Assembly: GCF_003254055.1 (NCBI RefSeq)
Contig: NZ_QKZT01000008.1
Coordinates: 62,001 to 126,000 of the forward strand
Direction of reading: 5' to 3'
Origin: Algoriphagus chordae
Lineage (GTDB): Bacteria > Bacteroidota > Bacteroidia > Cytophagales > Cyclobacteriaceae
Length of the DNA: 64,000 nt
Shown one piece after another: positions 10,501-17,505 of the stretch; within the stretch, counting starts at the first letter, position 1, and each line of letters opens with the position of its first letter. The notes beneath the pieces were generated by a model. The model ran no database searches. It was not told the DNA's origin and worked only from the letters and a program-made list of their open reading frames with translations. The translations under genes and the position numbers were made by a program.

Positions 10501-10658
10501 ATCACACCTGTACTAGTTCCTTTTACTAAAATGTTGACCCCAATGAGTCCATCGGGCTCTTCATCTGCGACTACCCTACCAGATATGGTACGCTGCTGAG
10601 CAAACACCGTACTGGTCATCAGTAGTCCAAAGAGCAAACTGAGTAATGTTTTCTTCAT
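7518..10658 (-). CDS. SusC/RagA-family TonB-linked outer-membrane transporter
   Basis: Full-length 1046-residue pore of the second uptake pair. Domains in order: signal peptide ending FAQQ (about residue 21); a carboxypeptidase-regulatory-like CarboxypepD_reg domain (about 24-105) with the TSTGVITDLDGYY motif; a TonB box (LQEVVITAYG, about 108); the plug with GQAPGVITTSASGQPG, VRIRGVGS, and ILKDASSSALYGARAANGVIMITTK; then the beta-barrel to the C-terminal strand ending LNLNL. There is no STN domain, so signalling to an anti-sigma factor through this protein is not expected. Transcribed with the susD gene 6 bases downstream. A second S9 peptidase gene lies upstream on the same strand but behind its own terminator. 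Confidence 0.97.
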   Translation of the reverse strand: MKKTLLSLLFGLLMTSTVFAQQRTISGRVVADEEPDGLIGVNILVKGTSTGVITDLDGYYNLEVPDGATTLVFSYIGYLSKEEVIGNRSEINVTLTPDAQNLQEVVITAYGGTVDKGNFTGSAVSLKGDKIADRPINNVVNAIEGQAPGVITTSASGQPGATPAVRIRGVGSVNSSSSPLYVVDGVPYDGDLSNLNPSDIADMTILKDASSSALYGARAANGVIMITTKTGKKNEPTFNLKIQQGFSGRALPEYDRVNPDQYYPLVWESLNNSRLGAGNSPAEAAEYASTNLIDNVLKYNIYNVPDDQVVGLDGTLNSSAVNNFEGLDWFDYLQRRGDRKEYNLTYSGGSEKTDFYTSFNYLNEKGFVIQSDIERFTARVNVNTQATKWLKTGLNLSATMSEGNNSRSTGSSSYVNPFFFARNIGPIYPVYAQNMQTGGYILDENGDKIYDTGDLSALGLPSRGADASAGRHAVQETLLNVDSFDRDVISGRAYVEATFLRDFTIRTNISTDMTSLLDVGYDNQIVGDGAPAGRTNRSNIRTNSLTFNQILSYNRVFQEKHFVEALVGHENYDYQVERQYIAKQDQIVAGNIEPDNFVTINSATGRTDVDRIESYFSRVNYVYDDKYSFSASFRRDGSSRFYKDVRWGNFFSVGGAWTIDQENFFNSSFIQLLKLRASYGQVGNNNVSGFYPWQALYDLGNNNGPEPGILQASLAARELLWESNNTFDIGVDFAFGNRFQGTLEYFNRVSENLLFEVPLSLTTGLESRFQNIGTMSNQGIEFSIAGDVVRSGDFKWNVGLNVSTFDNEFKKLPFEEQINGTKKYEVGSSIYDFWLRDWYGVDPDTGDGLFRAEEFDEDDNDIRIVGSDTLTVDQGNARFHYAGSAIPDFFGGLTNTFTYKGFSLSVLMSFSVGGDIYDGIYGGLMDAATEGGALHTDILNRWQQPGDITDVPKMDVTGAANTNVASDRWLTSASYLNFRSVNVSYTFPKEFLKRIKVKHATLYLAGENLGWMSSRQGMYVSGTFNGTTSNTYTPARSFTLGLNLNL

Positions 10659-11029
10659 AAGTTTTAATTAATTGTTTACAAGCACAGCCCCACCTTGGGG
10701 TTGCATTTTCTTTAGATATTGAATTATATGTGCTTTTTTTTATTGCAACTCCTTAGAAAATAGAGATTTTAGATAGCAATACTTATTAGTTTCAACTGTC
10801 GAAATCATTTTTCAAAATCCTTCTTTAAATAGTGTCTAACCTCGAAATGGCCAAAAGTGAATAAACCAGTTTTTCGAAATCGGACATGTTTTTCTCTTTA
10901 TATCTGGGTTATACTAACGTAAATTTAACATCAATTATGATTATTCAATCATTTAATATGAATAAATGCCCTATTTAAAGAAATATCCGATTTGAAACCC
11001 AAAAACAATAGGTAGCTTCTCAAGCTTTT
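10659..11029. other. AT-rich gap upstream of susC
   Basis: About 370 bases with no credible gene. It must hold the susC promoter on the minus strand; no exact TAnnTTTG box was found. In the presumed 5' leader there is a small stem CCCCA-CCT-TGGGG (10686-10702), too weak and small to call a riboswitch. The rest is AT-rich without clear repeats. Confidence 0.5.
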
Positions 11030-11084
11030 CAAGAACAAAAAACAAGCCTCCATTTACCTATTCTTCCTAATAAATGGAGGCTTG
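11030..11084 (-). terminator. Strong terminator after the minus-strand S9 peptidase
   Basis: A 14-base perfect inverted repeat CAAGCCTCCATTTA / TAAATGGAGGCTTG with a 14-base loop, followed on the minus strand by a T-rich tract. It lies 23 bases after the stop of the peptidase gene and separates it from susC. Confidence 0.9.
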
Positions 11085-11107
11085 TAACAATCTGTTTCAA
11101 CGATTAA

Positions 11108-13543
11108 TTAATTGGTTTTTTCCAGCTCATTTATATTTTTCACATACTTTTCTAACCAGGTATCCATTTCCCAGAGCATGTGATTGATAGACTCCTTCGC
11201 AGAATAACCATGGCTTTCATTCGGTAAGAAAACCAATCTAGCTGTAGCACCATGACCTTTCAAGGCATTATAATAGCGTTCAGACTGTATAGGGAATGTC
11301 CCTGAGTTATTATCTGCCTGTCCATGAATAAGCAAAATTGGAGTTTCTACCTTGTGCGCAAAGGAGAATGGCGACATGTTGAAGTAAACTTCTGGAGCCT
11401 CCCAATAGGTTCGCTGCTCATACTGGAATCCAAATGGTGTCAGTGTTCTATTATACGCACCACTTCTGGCGATACCTGCCGCAAAAAGATTAGTATGCGA
11501 AAGTAGATTTGCAGTCATAAACGCCCCATAAGAGTGGCCACCTACAGCTATTCTATTGCGGTCGCCAATACCAAGATCAACAATTTCATCAATGGCTGCT
11601 TCGGCATTTGCTACTAGCTGATCAATAAAGTAATCATTTGGTTCTTTATCTCCTTCTCCTACAATCGGCATCTCCGTTCTATCCATAATCGCATATCCCC
11701 TAGTCACCCAGAAAAGAGGGGAACCATAACTTACACGTGTAAAAGCATATTGTGAACCTCTTACCTGTGCAGCTACCTCTTTGGACTTATACTCTCTAGG
11801 ATATGCCCACATCAGCACCGGTAAAGGCGCATCTTTTCCTGGCTCAAAACCCTCTGGAGTATAAATCACCGCAGATAGATTCAACCCATCGTTCCTTTTA
11901 TAGGTAACTAATTGCTTTTGAATCCCCTTAATAGATTCATAAGGATTGTCAAAATTGGTCAATTGGCGAGGAGCCATTCTCTTTTTCGTATTCACCAACC
12001 AGTAGTTCGGCTGAATATCAGTGCTCTCTTTGATTGTGATAAACTCCGAAGCATCATCATTGAGCACCTTGGCAACACGCTCATAGTACGGAGCCTGAGA
12101 CCTCCAAAGTATGTTTTCCTCCTTAGTCTTGACATTAAAGGTTGACAAATAAGGCATATTCCCTTCTGGAGAACCTCCTGGGCTGGTCATATACACCAAA
12201 TCTCCTTTTCTTAGGATCACATTTTCACCGTATTCATTTTCCTCCATCACGGGATCTCCTGGGTCATTGTACAAATCATCTGAAGAACGATCTATAATGA
12301 CTTGCTTAGCCTGTGAAGGATTGGATGGATTAATGACTGACCTAATATCCCTTCTAGTTCTAGACCAGCGCTCGCTCATAATGGCAAATGTATCATCCGA
12401 CCAGTCTATCCCTGCAAACCGGTAAGCTGATGTAGCCAATTTTTGCTTGGAACCAGAGAAAGGTGCTGCCAAAGTATAAACAATCTCACGCTCTGCTATA
12501 TCCACACGCGCATCTCCTCCATCTTGAGCTTCTACCCAATACAGTACCGCTGGCTTATCGGCTCTCCAGCTAATGTATCGTGGACCAGTAACAGTAGCAT
12601 CAAAACCTGTCGGTCTATTTTCATCTAATTCGATTTGCACCAAGGTTTTCACCTTCTTCCCTGCTCTTGACCAGATCTCTACATCATAAGGGAATCTATT
12701 CGCTGGAACCAAATAAGAAAATGGCTTCTTGATCAAATCAACCATTAAGTAATTCCCATCTGGAGAAAGATCCAATGATTTAATCATTCCATTTTGGCCT
12801 ATTGGTTTTTGATTCCCCTCTAGATCAATTTCCATCAACTGTGAATCCATAAAATAAGCAAAGAGCGTCTCATCATAAGGATTCTCCAGTAAATCTTGAT
12901 AGGTTCTGTTCGGCGCCGCCTCTCCAGTAGTTTCTTGAATAATAGGTCCAGCAGGAGCTGATGGCTTTACTGGAATTGACCCGCGTGATGGGTTGACTGC
13001 TTTCACTAGCAATTTATTGTCAGGAGTCCATAGGACCGAATTCCCATAGACATCATTTACAATCTTATCTGTTAGTTTTTTCGCAGAATTAGTATTCAAA
13101 TCAACCAGCCAAAGGCTAATTCCATCTGCCTCAGTCTGCGTGAACACCATATATTTCTCATCATGCGAAAATCTAATTCCACCCATATTTGGCTGCGTCG
13201 GCAATCCAGTAATCTGAACTTCTTCCCCAGATTGCGTTTTCTTAATTTTAATATTTTCAACACCAATCTGACGACTTGGTCCAGAGGTAGCAGGATTGAT
13301 CCGCATACCAGCAATTTTCAATTCAGGCTGAGACAAAACCTCAATACTTGGATTGTCTGATCTCTCCATCAGCAGCATCCAGTCTCCCTCTTTGCTAAAT
13401 CGAACAGAAGGAGTGCTTGGTGCATTTACCAAATCTGAAATTGATTTGGGAGGAGTTTGGTAAGTACTTTGCGCCGAAACTTCCGCCTCAAAAAATCCGA
13501 GAAGAATCAGAAAAGCAAATAATAGTGTAGCTCTTAATTTCAT
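11108..13543 (-). CDS. S9-family peptidase, glutamyl-endopeptidase-like (S9D branch)
   Basis: Exported 811-residue serine peptidase. The signal peptide ends near residue 24 (AEVSAQ). A long beta-propeller (about 40-560) precedes the alpha/beta-hydrolase domain. The triad is visible: Ser671 in GHSYGAF, Asp744 in HGQADNN, His778 in NESHGY. The length and the sequence around the active site (SPFSFAHKVETPILLIHG) match the branch that includes plant chloroplast glutamyl endopeptidase; bacterial homologues are periplasmic or cell-bound. The cleavage preference for Glu is known of that branch, not shown here. Lies between the second SusCD operon and a terminator, with no gene close upstream, so it has its own promoter in 13544-13736. 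Confidence 0.93.
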   Translation of the reverse strand: MKLRATLLFAFLILLGFFEAEVSAQSTYQTPPKSISDLVNAPSTPSVRFSKEGDWMLLMERSDNPSIEVLSQPELKIAGMRINPATSGPSRQIGVENIKIKKTQSGEEVQITGLPTQPNMGGIRFSHDEKYMVFTQTEADGISLWLVDLNTNSAKKLTDKIVNDVYGNSVLWTPDNKLLVKAVNPSRGSIPVKPSAPAGPIIQETTGEAAPNRTYQDLLENPYDETLFAYFMDSQLMEIDLEGNQKPIGQNGMIKSLDLSPDGNYLMVDLIKKPFSYLVPANRFPYDVEIWSRAGKKVKTLVQIELDENRPTGFDATVTGPRYISWRADKPAVLYWVEAQDGGDARVDIAEREIVYTLAAPFSGSKQKLATSAYRFAGIDWSDDTFAIMSERWSRTRRDIRSVINPSNPSQAKQVIIDRSSDDLYNDPGDPVMEENEYGENVILRKGDLVYMTSPGGSPEGNMPYLSTFNVKTKEENILWRSQAPYYERVAKVLNDDASEFITIKESTDIQPNYWLVNTKKRMAPRQLTNFDNPYESIKGIQKQLVTYKRNDGLNLSAVIYTPEGFEPGKDAPLPVLMWAYPREYKSKEVAAQVRGSQYAFTRVSYGSPLFWVTRGYAIMDRTEMPIVGEGDKEPNDYFIDQLVANAEAAIDEIVDLGIGDRNRIAVGGHSYGAFMTANLLSHTNLFAAGIARSGAYNRTLTPFGFQYEQRTYWEAPEVYFNMSPFSFAHKVETPILLIHGQADNNSGTFPIQSERYYNALKGHGATARLVFLPNESHGYSAKESINHMLWEMDTWLEKYVKNINELEKTN

Positions 13544-13736
13544 TGTGTTATATTTTGGTTAACCTAAAATAATGTAAACAATCTATAAGCTTCATCAAAT
13601 TCAGATAAAAGGCTAAAATATTGTTTCAACAGCAGATAATCCTATTAATCAGAAAAAGAATAGGTAGTTTCAAATTTGGTTTATGAAATAGTACAACGCT
13701 AACCTCTCTACCCATAACCTACAACAAAAGACGCTC

Positions 13737-14153
13737 ATGTCCGAACTAAAAACCAAAGCCACAACTGAATCCGTCGAAGATTTCCTGAATAGCATAGAAC
13801 AGGCAACACGAAAGGCTGATGGATTGAAGCTCCTTAAGATTTTCAAAGAAGAAACGGGTGAAGAACCAGTGCTTTGGGGCCCAAGCATAGTGGGATTTGG
13901 GAAATACAAATTCAAATACCCCTCGGGCAAAGAAATGGACTGGTTTCCAGTTGGTTTCGCGCCAAGAAAACAATCCATATCCGTCTACATAATGCTTGGG
14001 AATGCTGATTTGGAACCTTTTCTGGCAAAATTGGGTAAACATAAAAAATCCAAAGGATGTCTTTACATTAAAAAATTATCCGATGTTGATGAAGATATTT
14101 TTAGGGAAATGATCCGTACTTCCATAAATTTAGTCCAATCAAAAAACCAATAA
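13737..14153 (+). CDS. DUF1801-domain protein
   Basis: Small cytosolic protein of 138 residues with no signal peptide. The domain is recognised by the LLKIFKEETGEEPVLWGPSIVGFGKY region followed by the basic-aromatic 'W(F)PVGFAPRKQSISVYI' strand, typical of DUF1801 (YdhG-like) proteins, whose biochemical role is not established. The following DUF1835 gene starts 5 bases after its stop, so the two form an operon. The bases upstream hold no clear promoter box. Confidence 0.85.
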   Translation: MSELKTKATTESVEDFLNSIEQATRKADGLKLLKIFKEETGEEPVLWGPSIVGFGKYKFKYPSGKEMDWFPVGFAPRKQSISVYIMLGNADLEPFLAKLGKHKKSKGCLYIKKLSDVDEDIFREMIRTSINLVQSKNQ

Positions 14154-14158
14154 TAATT

Positions 14159-14911
14159 ATGCTACATGTTTTAAATGGTGATTCGTTAGCATCCTCATTT
14201 CCAGCCAGTATTTCTGGCAATATTGCTATTATCCGCGAATGCCTAGTGGATGGTCCAGTGAATGCTGAAACTGTCGATGAACTCGCAGTTATTCGTGCTA
14301 ATTATTTATCTAAAACTTACCCAGAAGCTTCTGTAACGGATTACAACACGAATGTAGTCCCTGAATTTGAGAAAATCCTAACAGCCACTGCGGCCACGCA
14401 GGTCTACCTTTGGTTTGAAAATGATCTGTTTTGTCAGGTTAATTTATGGTTTGTGGTAAACCTTCTGAAACATCATAAAGGTCAACTTTATCTGATCAAT
14501 CCTACCACGGATCTAATCGAAGGTTTTGGAGGAATGAATGAACTTCAGCTAGAGCAAGCCTACCGGGATGCAAAGCCACTTACTCCTAATGAGCGTCATA
14601 TTTTGTCTGATATGTGGGATATTTATCAAAGAGCTGATGTAGCTGAGGCACTTACACTTTCAAAGCAAGTCAGTCCTGAGTTACCTTTTCTATACCCTGC
14701 TGTCCAAGCTTGGAAGGATTCTATTCCGCATGGAGATTATCTAGGCAAGCCAAAAGAAGCGATGAAAGATATTGCTGCTCAATTAGGAACAGATGACTTC
14801 GGGAAAATCTTTCGGGCATTTCATGTGAAATATGCTATTTATGGCTACGGTGATTTGCAAGTGAAAAGACTTTGGGAAGAATTGAAAAAAGAAGAAGTTA
14901 AAAATAAGTAA
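14159..14911 (+). CDS. DUF1835-domain protein
   Basis: Cytosolic protein of 250 residues. The opening LHVLNGDSLASSF and the later 'LWFENDLFCQVNLWFVVNLL' region are characteristic of DUF1835, a family without a defined reaction. A C-terminal helical half (about 130-250) ends in a Lys/Glu-rich tail. It is translated right after the DUF1801 gene (5-base gap). A hairpin-forming dispersed repeat follows the stop and may end the transcript. No function should be assumed. Confidence 0.82.
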   Translation: MLHVLNGDSLASSFPASISGNIAIIRECLVDGPVNAETVDELAVIRANYLSKTYPEASVTDYNTNVVPEFEKILTATAATQVYLWFENDLFCQVNLWFVVNLLKHHKGQLYLINPTTDLIEGFGGMNELQLEQAYRDAKPLTPNERHILSDMWDIYQRADVAEALTLSKQVSPELPFLYPAVQAWKDSIPHGDYLGKPKEAMKDIAAQLGTDDFGKIFRAFHVKYAIYGYGDLQVKRLWEELKKEEVKNK

Positions 14912-14914
14912 ACA

Positions 14915-14990
14915 GGGACGAGTCACATAGAGCGAAGTCAAATGATATTTAATAAAGTAAAATTGACTTCGACTTCGCTCAGTCTGACCT
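14915..14990. repeat. Inverted TTCGACTTCGCTC-type dispersed repeat
   Basis: Two opposed arms, one with AGAGCGAAGTCAA (14929-14941) and one with TTGACTTCGACTTCGCTCAG (14963-14982), separated by about 20 AT-rich bases. The same core recurs at 17467-17490 and, as a tight inverted pair, at 23413-23456. It sits between convergent genes and can fold into a hairpin. Confidence 0.75.
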
Positions 14991-15002
14991 TCCTAACTTT
15001 AC

Positions 15003-15596
15003 TTATTCTAATTCTTGAAGCATTTTCTCAGAGGAATCAATTGTCCCCTTATACTTTTTATAGGCCCACTTACTGAGTATATACATAAATACTGGGCCTA
15101 TAATCAAGTAAAAAAGCCAGAAAATAGGGTTAGAGATCTTCTCAATAGAGCCGTTCAACTCAGCTATTGGTGAAATCAAGGCAAGCATTAGGATTCCGCC
15201 AAGAACAATTGAATATCTCTGCACTTTTAAAAACCTCTGCTTACTTAATAAGAATTCCTCCAGAATTTTTGAAGGAGACTCTGATTCAACTTTCAAATTT
15301 CTCATTCCATTTATTGCAGATAGGCTAGCGGTAGGAAGTGCTAGCAGAATGAATATGCTTATCAGTGCGAATATTTGGTTGTACCAAAGTTCAAAATCTG
15401 AAAAATGGGAAAGTAAATACATGGCATAGCCCACGCAAAATAACGAACCAATGATTTCTGGGATTCTAATGGCATTAAGCTTACTTCTGAATTTTTTCTT
15501 AGTGATTTCCATAAGTAGTTCTTTTTGGATTTTATCTTGTTTTTCCACCTGCAGACTTAGATCTGCCCAAAGTGATTTCATTTCATCGAGTTCCAT
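15003..15596 (-). CDS. Four-helix membrane protein, probable partner of the adjacent sigma factor
   Basis: Protein of 197 residues with a cytosolic N-terminal helix (MELDEMKSLWADLS, then a Lys-rich stretch) and about four membrane helices (near residues 45-65, 75-95, 130-150, 160-180). The start overlaps the end of the sigma-factor gene by 14 bases, so translation is coupled. By position and topology it could be an anti-sigma factor that holds the sigma factor at the membrane; the sequence shows no zinc-binding HxxxCxxC motif of the common anti-sigma fold, so this is inference. The 'xxLWxxL' N-terminal helix is shared by similar proteins encoded beside Bacteroidota ECF sigma genes. Confidence 0.75.
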   Translation of the reverse strand: MELDEMKSLWADLSLQVEKQDKIQKELLMEITKKKFRSKLNAIRIPEIIGSLFCVGYAMYLLSHFSDFELWYNQIFALISIFILLALPTASLSAINGMRNLKVESESPSKILEEFLLSKQRFLKVQRYSIVLGGILMLALISPIAELNGSIEKISNPIFWLFYLIIGPVFMYILSKWAYKKYKGTIDSSEKMLQELE

Positions 15597-16092
15597 CTGT
15601 AGTAGATTTAGGATTCATTTCTGATTTAAGCTTTTGCCTGATTCTAGACATTCTTGTACCTACATTGCTTACAGAGATTCCGGATATCTCGGCGATTTCT
15701 TCGTAGGTCTTTTCTTCCAAAAAGAGAAAGATAATTCCACGATCCAGCAGGTTCAATTTTCTAATCTGAGTGTAGAGCAACTGGATTTTCTCCTCTTTCT
15801 CCGAATCATTTGACTCAGTAAATTGAATAGTCACCTGATCAAAAGGCAGCATACTCAATTGCTTTTTGGACTTATTCAAATGCGTAATAGCCGTGTTCAT
15901 CCCGACCCTATAGAGCCAAGTGCTCGGCTTCGAAGCTTTTTTGAAGTGATCAAAAGACTTCCAGGTCTGGTACACGATCTCCTGATACAAATCATCCTGT
16001 TCGGCTTTTTCCTTCGCATAGATCGTTGCGATCTTGTAGATCAGACCCTGATTTTGATGGATAAGATTGACGAACGCTTCCTCTTTACTCAT
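15583..16092 (-). CDS. ECF-type RNA polymerase sigma factor
   Basis: Sigma-70 family protein of 169 residues with only regions 2 and 4. Region 2 includes DDLYQEIVYQTWKSF and STWLYRVGMNTAI (about 35-75); region 4 is the helix-turn-helix YEEIAEISGISVSNVGTRMSRIRQKL (about 130-155). It would direct polymerase to a specific set of promoters in response to an envelope or other signal passed by the membrane protein whose gene overlaps its 3' end. No neighbouring SusC carries an STN domain, so this is not an obvious transporter-linked signalling sigma factor. Start at the ATG of MSKEEAF. Confidence 0.93.
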   Translation of the reverse strand: MSKEEAFVNLIHQNQGLIYKIATIYAKEKAEQDDLYQEIVYQTWKSFDHFKKASKPSTWLYRVGMNTAITHLNKSKKQLSMLPFDQVTIQFTESNDSEKEEKIQLLYTQIRKLNLLDRGIIFLFLEEKTYEEIAEISGISVSNVGTRMSRIRQKLKSEMNPKSTTDGTR

Positions 16093-16186
16093 TTGATTTC
16101 ATTTACTCCATTAGTCTATGATCTTCGAGAAAAATCACAGAATTGTTGAAAAATTTTTAGAAAATAATAAAATACTTGCAGAAGAA

Positions 16187-16324
16187 CCGTTCGTGGAGCA
16201 CAGAGCACACGAACGACAGCGTACAAAAAAGTCCAGCTTCTGGAGAAGCAGGACAACGACTAATGAACTGCTAAAATAATCCTTGGCGTTCTCTGCGTAA
16301 CTCTCCGTGTACTTTGCGGTAAAA
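16187..16324. repeat. Three short dispersed repeats in one gap
   Basis: The 266-base gap between the sigma gene and the GSCFA gene holds: a GTTCGTG / CACGAAC hairpin (16189-16214); a GCTTCT-GG-AGAAGC palindrome inside CCAGCTTCTGGAGAAGCAGG (16233-16252); and a CTCTGCGTAA ... ACTTTGCGGTAAAA element (16291-16324). Each recurs elsewhere in the window (60722-60739; 56461-56480 and 60831-60848; 57818-57851). The combined presence points to intergenic repeat families rather than regulatory sites of one gene. Confidence 0.75.
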
Positions 16325-16358
16325 ACACGAAATCCATCACAAATCATTAATTTCGGGT

Positions 16359-17327
16359 ATGCAATGGTCCACCGAATTCACTATTCCTGAATCACAATTC
16401 CCTATCTCCCATCAGAGCAAAATCCTAAGTATGGGCTCCTGCTTTGCCCAGACCATTGGACAAAAAATGATTGATGCTAAAATGGATTGCCTAGTCAATC
16501 CTATTGGAACAATCTTCCACCCAATGATTTTGGGCGATCTGCTGGATCATGCCATATTTCAGGACAAGCTTGAGGAAGACGGAATTCTTGAACGGGATGG
16601 GGTATATTTTTACCTAGGCGCACACTCAGATCTATATGCTGAATCCACCGAGGAACTCAAACAGAAATATGCTCATCAACTTGCTGAGGTCAAAGAATAT
16701 CTAGAAACAGGCACACATCTTATCCTAACCTTGGGTACCTCGTGGATTTACCAGACAGAAGACTTTGGCAGAGTAGCCAATTGTCACAAACTTCCACAAA
16801 AGAATTTCCGCAAAAAGCTCGTCCCATTGGACGAAATGCAATTACATTTTAACCACATTTTCGGGAATATTTCCAGAGTATATCCGAATCTAAAAATCAT
16901 ACTTACGGTAAGCCCTGTCCGTCACATCAAAGATGGAATTCCAGAAAATCAGTTGAGTAAAAGCTTTCTTCGAGTACTCTGCTCGCAGTTGGAAAACCGA
17001 TTTTCCTTTGTCTCCTATTTTCCAGCTTATGAGGTCATGATGGATGAATTACGCGATTATCGTTTTTACAAAAAAGACCTGATCCATCCAACTGAGGAAG
17101 CTGAAGATTATATCTGGGAAAAGTGGAGTAAGTCGAATTTCACTACTGAAACTCAGGCAAAAAACCTGGAACTTCAAAAAATCAAGCTTGAACTCTCCCA
17201 TCGACCACTTAATCCTAATAGCGAAGGACACAAGAAATTTCTACAGAATCTTCTTCAAAAGCTGGAACGATTGAATGAGGAATTTGATTTTTCAAGGGAG
17301 ATAATTGTCGTCCAAGAAAAACTTTAA
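16359..17327 (+). CDS. GSCFA-domain protein
   Basis: Cytosolic protein of 322 residues carrying the family-naming motif G26-S-C-F-A30, preceded by the typical W-xx-F/TIP opening. The fold is SGNH/GDSL-hydrolase-like: later blocks LILTLGTSWIYQ (about 120) and ILTVSPVRHIKDG (about 180) and the DLIHPTEEAEDYIW block (about 230, with Asp and His of the presumed triad) fit this. The substrate is not known. A TAATTTCG box just before the ATG (16348-16355) only partly fits a Bacteroidota -7 element and lies too close to the start to be persuasive. No operon partner. Confidence 0.9.
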   Translation: MQWSTEFTIPESQFPISHQSKILSMGSCFAQTIGQKMIDAKMDCLVNPIGTIFHPMILGDLLDHAIFQDKLEEDGILERDGVYFYLGAHSDLYAESTEELKQKYAHQLAEVKEYLETGTHLILTLGTSWIYQTEDFGRVANCHKLPQKNFRKKLVPLDEMQLHFNHIFGNISRVYPNLKIILTVSPVRHIKDGIPENQLSKSFLRVLCSQLENRFSFVSYFPAYEVMMDELRDYRFYKKDLIHPTEEAEDYIWEKWSKSNFTTETQAKNLELQKIKLELSHRPLNPNSEGHKKFLQNLLQKLERLNEEFDFSREIIVVQEKL

Positions 17328-17337
17328 ATATGATTTA

Positions 17338-17490
17338 TTTACGAATTACGAAATACGATTTACGAGGCGAAACTCAGTGTTAATATAATTTTACAACCTC
17401 AACATTTTCTATCTCAAACCATCAAGCTTTCCACCACAAAACTTTACAACCTTACCACTTTACAACCCTTCGACTTCGCTCAGGGTGACA
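17338..17490. repeat. Dispersed repeats upstream of the YyaL-like gene
   Basis: Contains a TTTACGAATTACGAAATACG-type direct repeat (about 17338-17364) and, at 17467-17490, the element CCTTCGACTTCGCTCAGGGT plus GACA. The end of the second element supplies a GTG (17485) that is in frame with the next gene but belongs to the repeat, not to a conserved start. Confidence 0.7.
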
Positions 17491-17505
17491 AGCCCAAACT
17501 CTAAA

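Noticed and set aside
10686..10702. Hairpin in the susC leader as a riboswitch or attenuator
   Set aside because: A 5-7 base stem without T run, conserved core or alternative pairing; too small to call.
13670..14042. Minus-strand frames opposite the DUF1801 gene
   Set aside because: Shadow frames of a recognised plus-strand family; no promoter or own features.
16135..16347. 70-codon minus-strand frame before the GSCFA gene
   Set aside because: Built from three dispersed repeats and has no protein-like composition.
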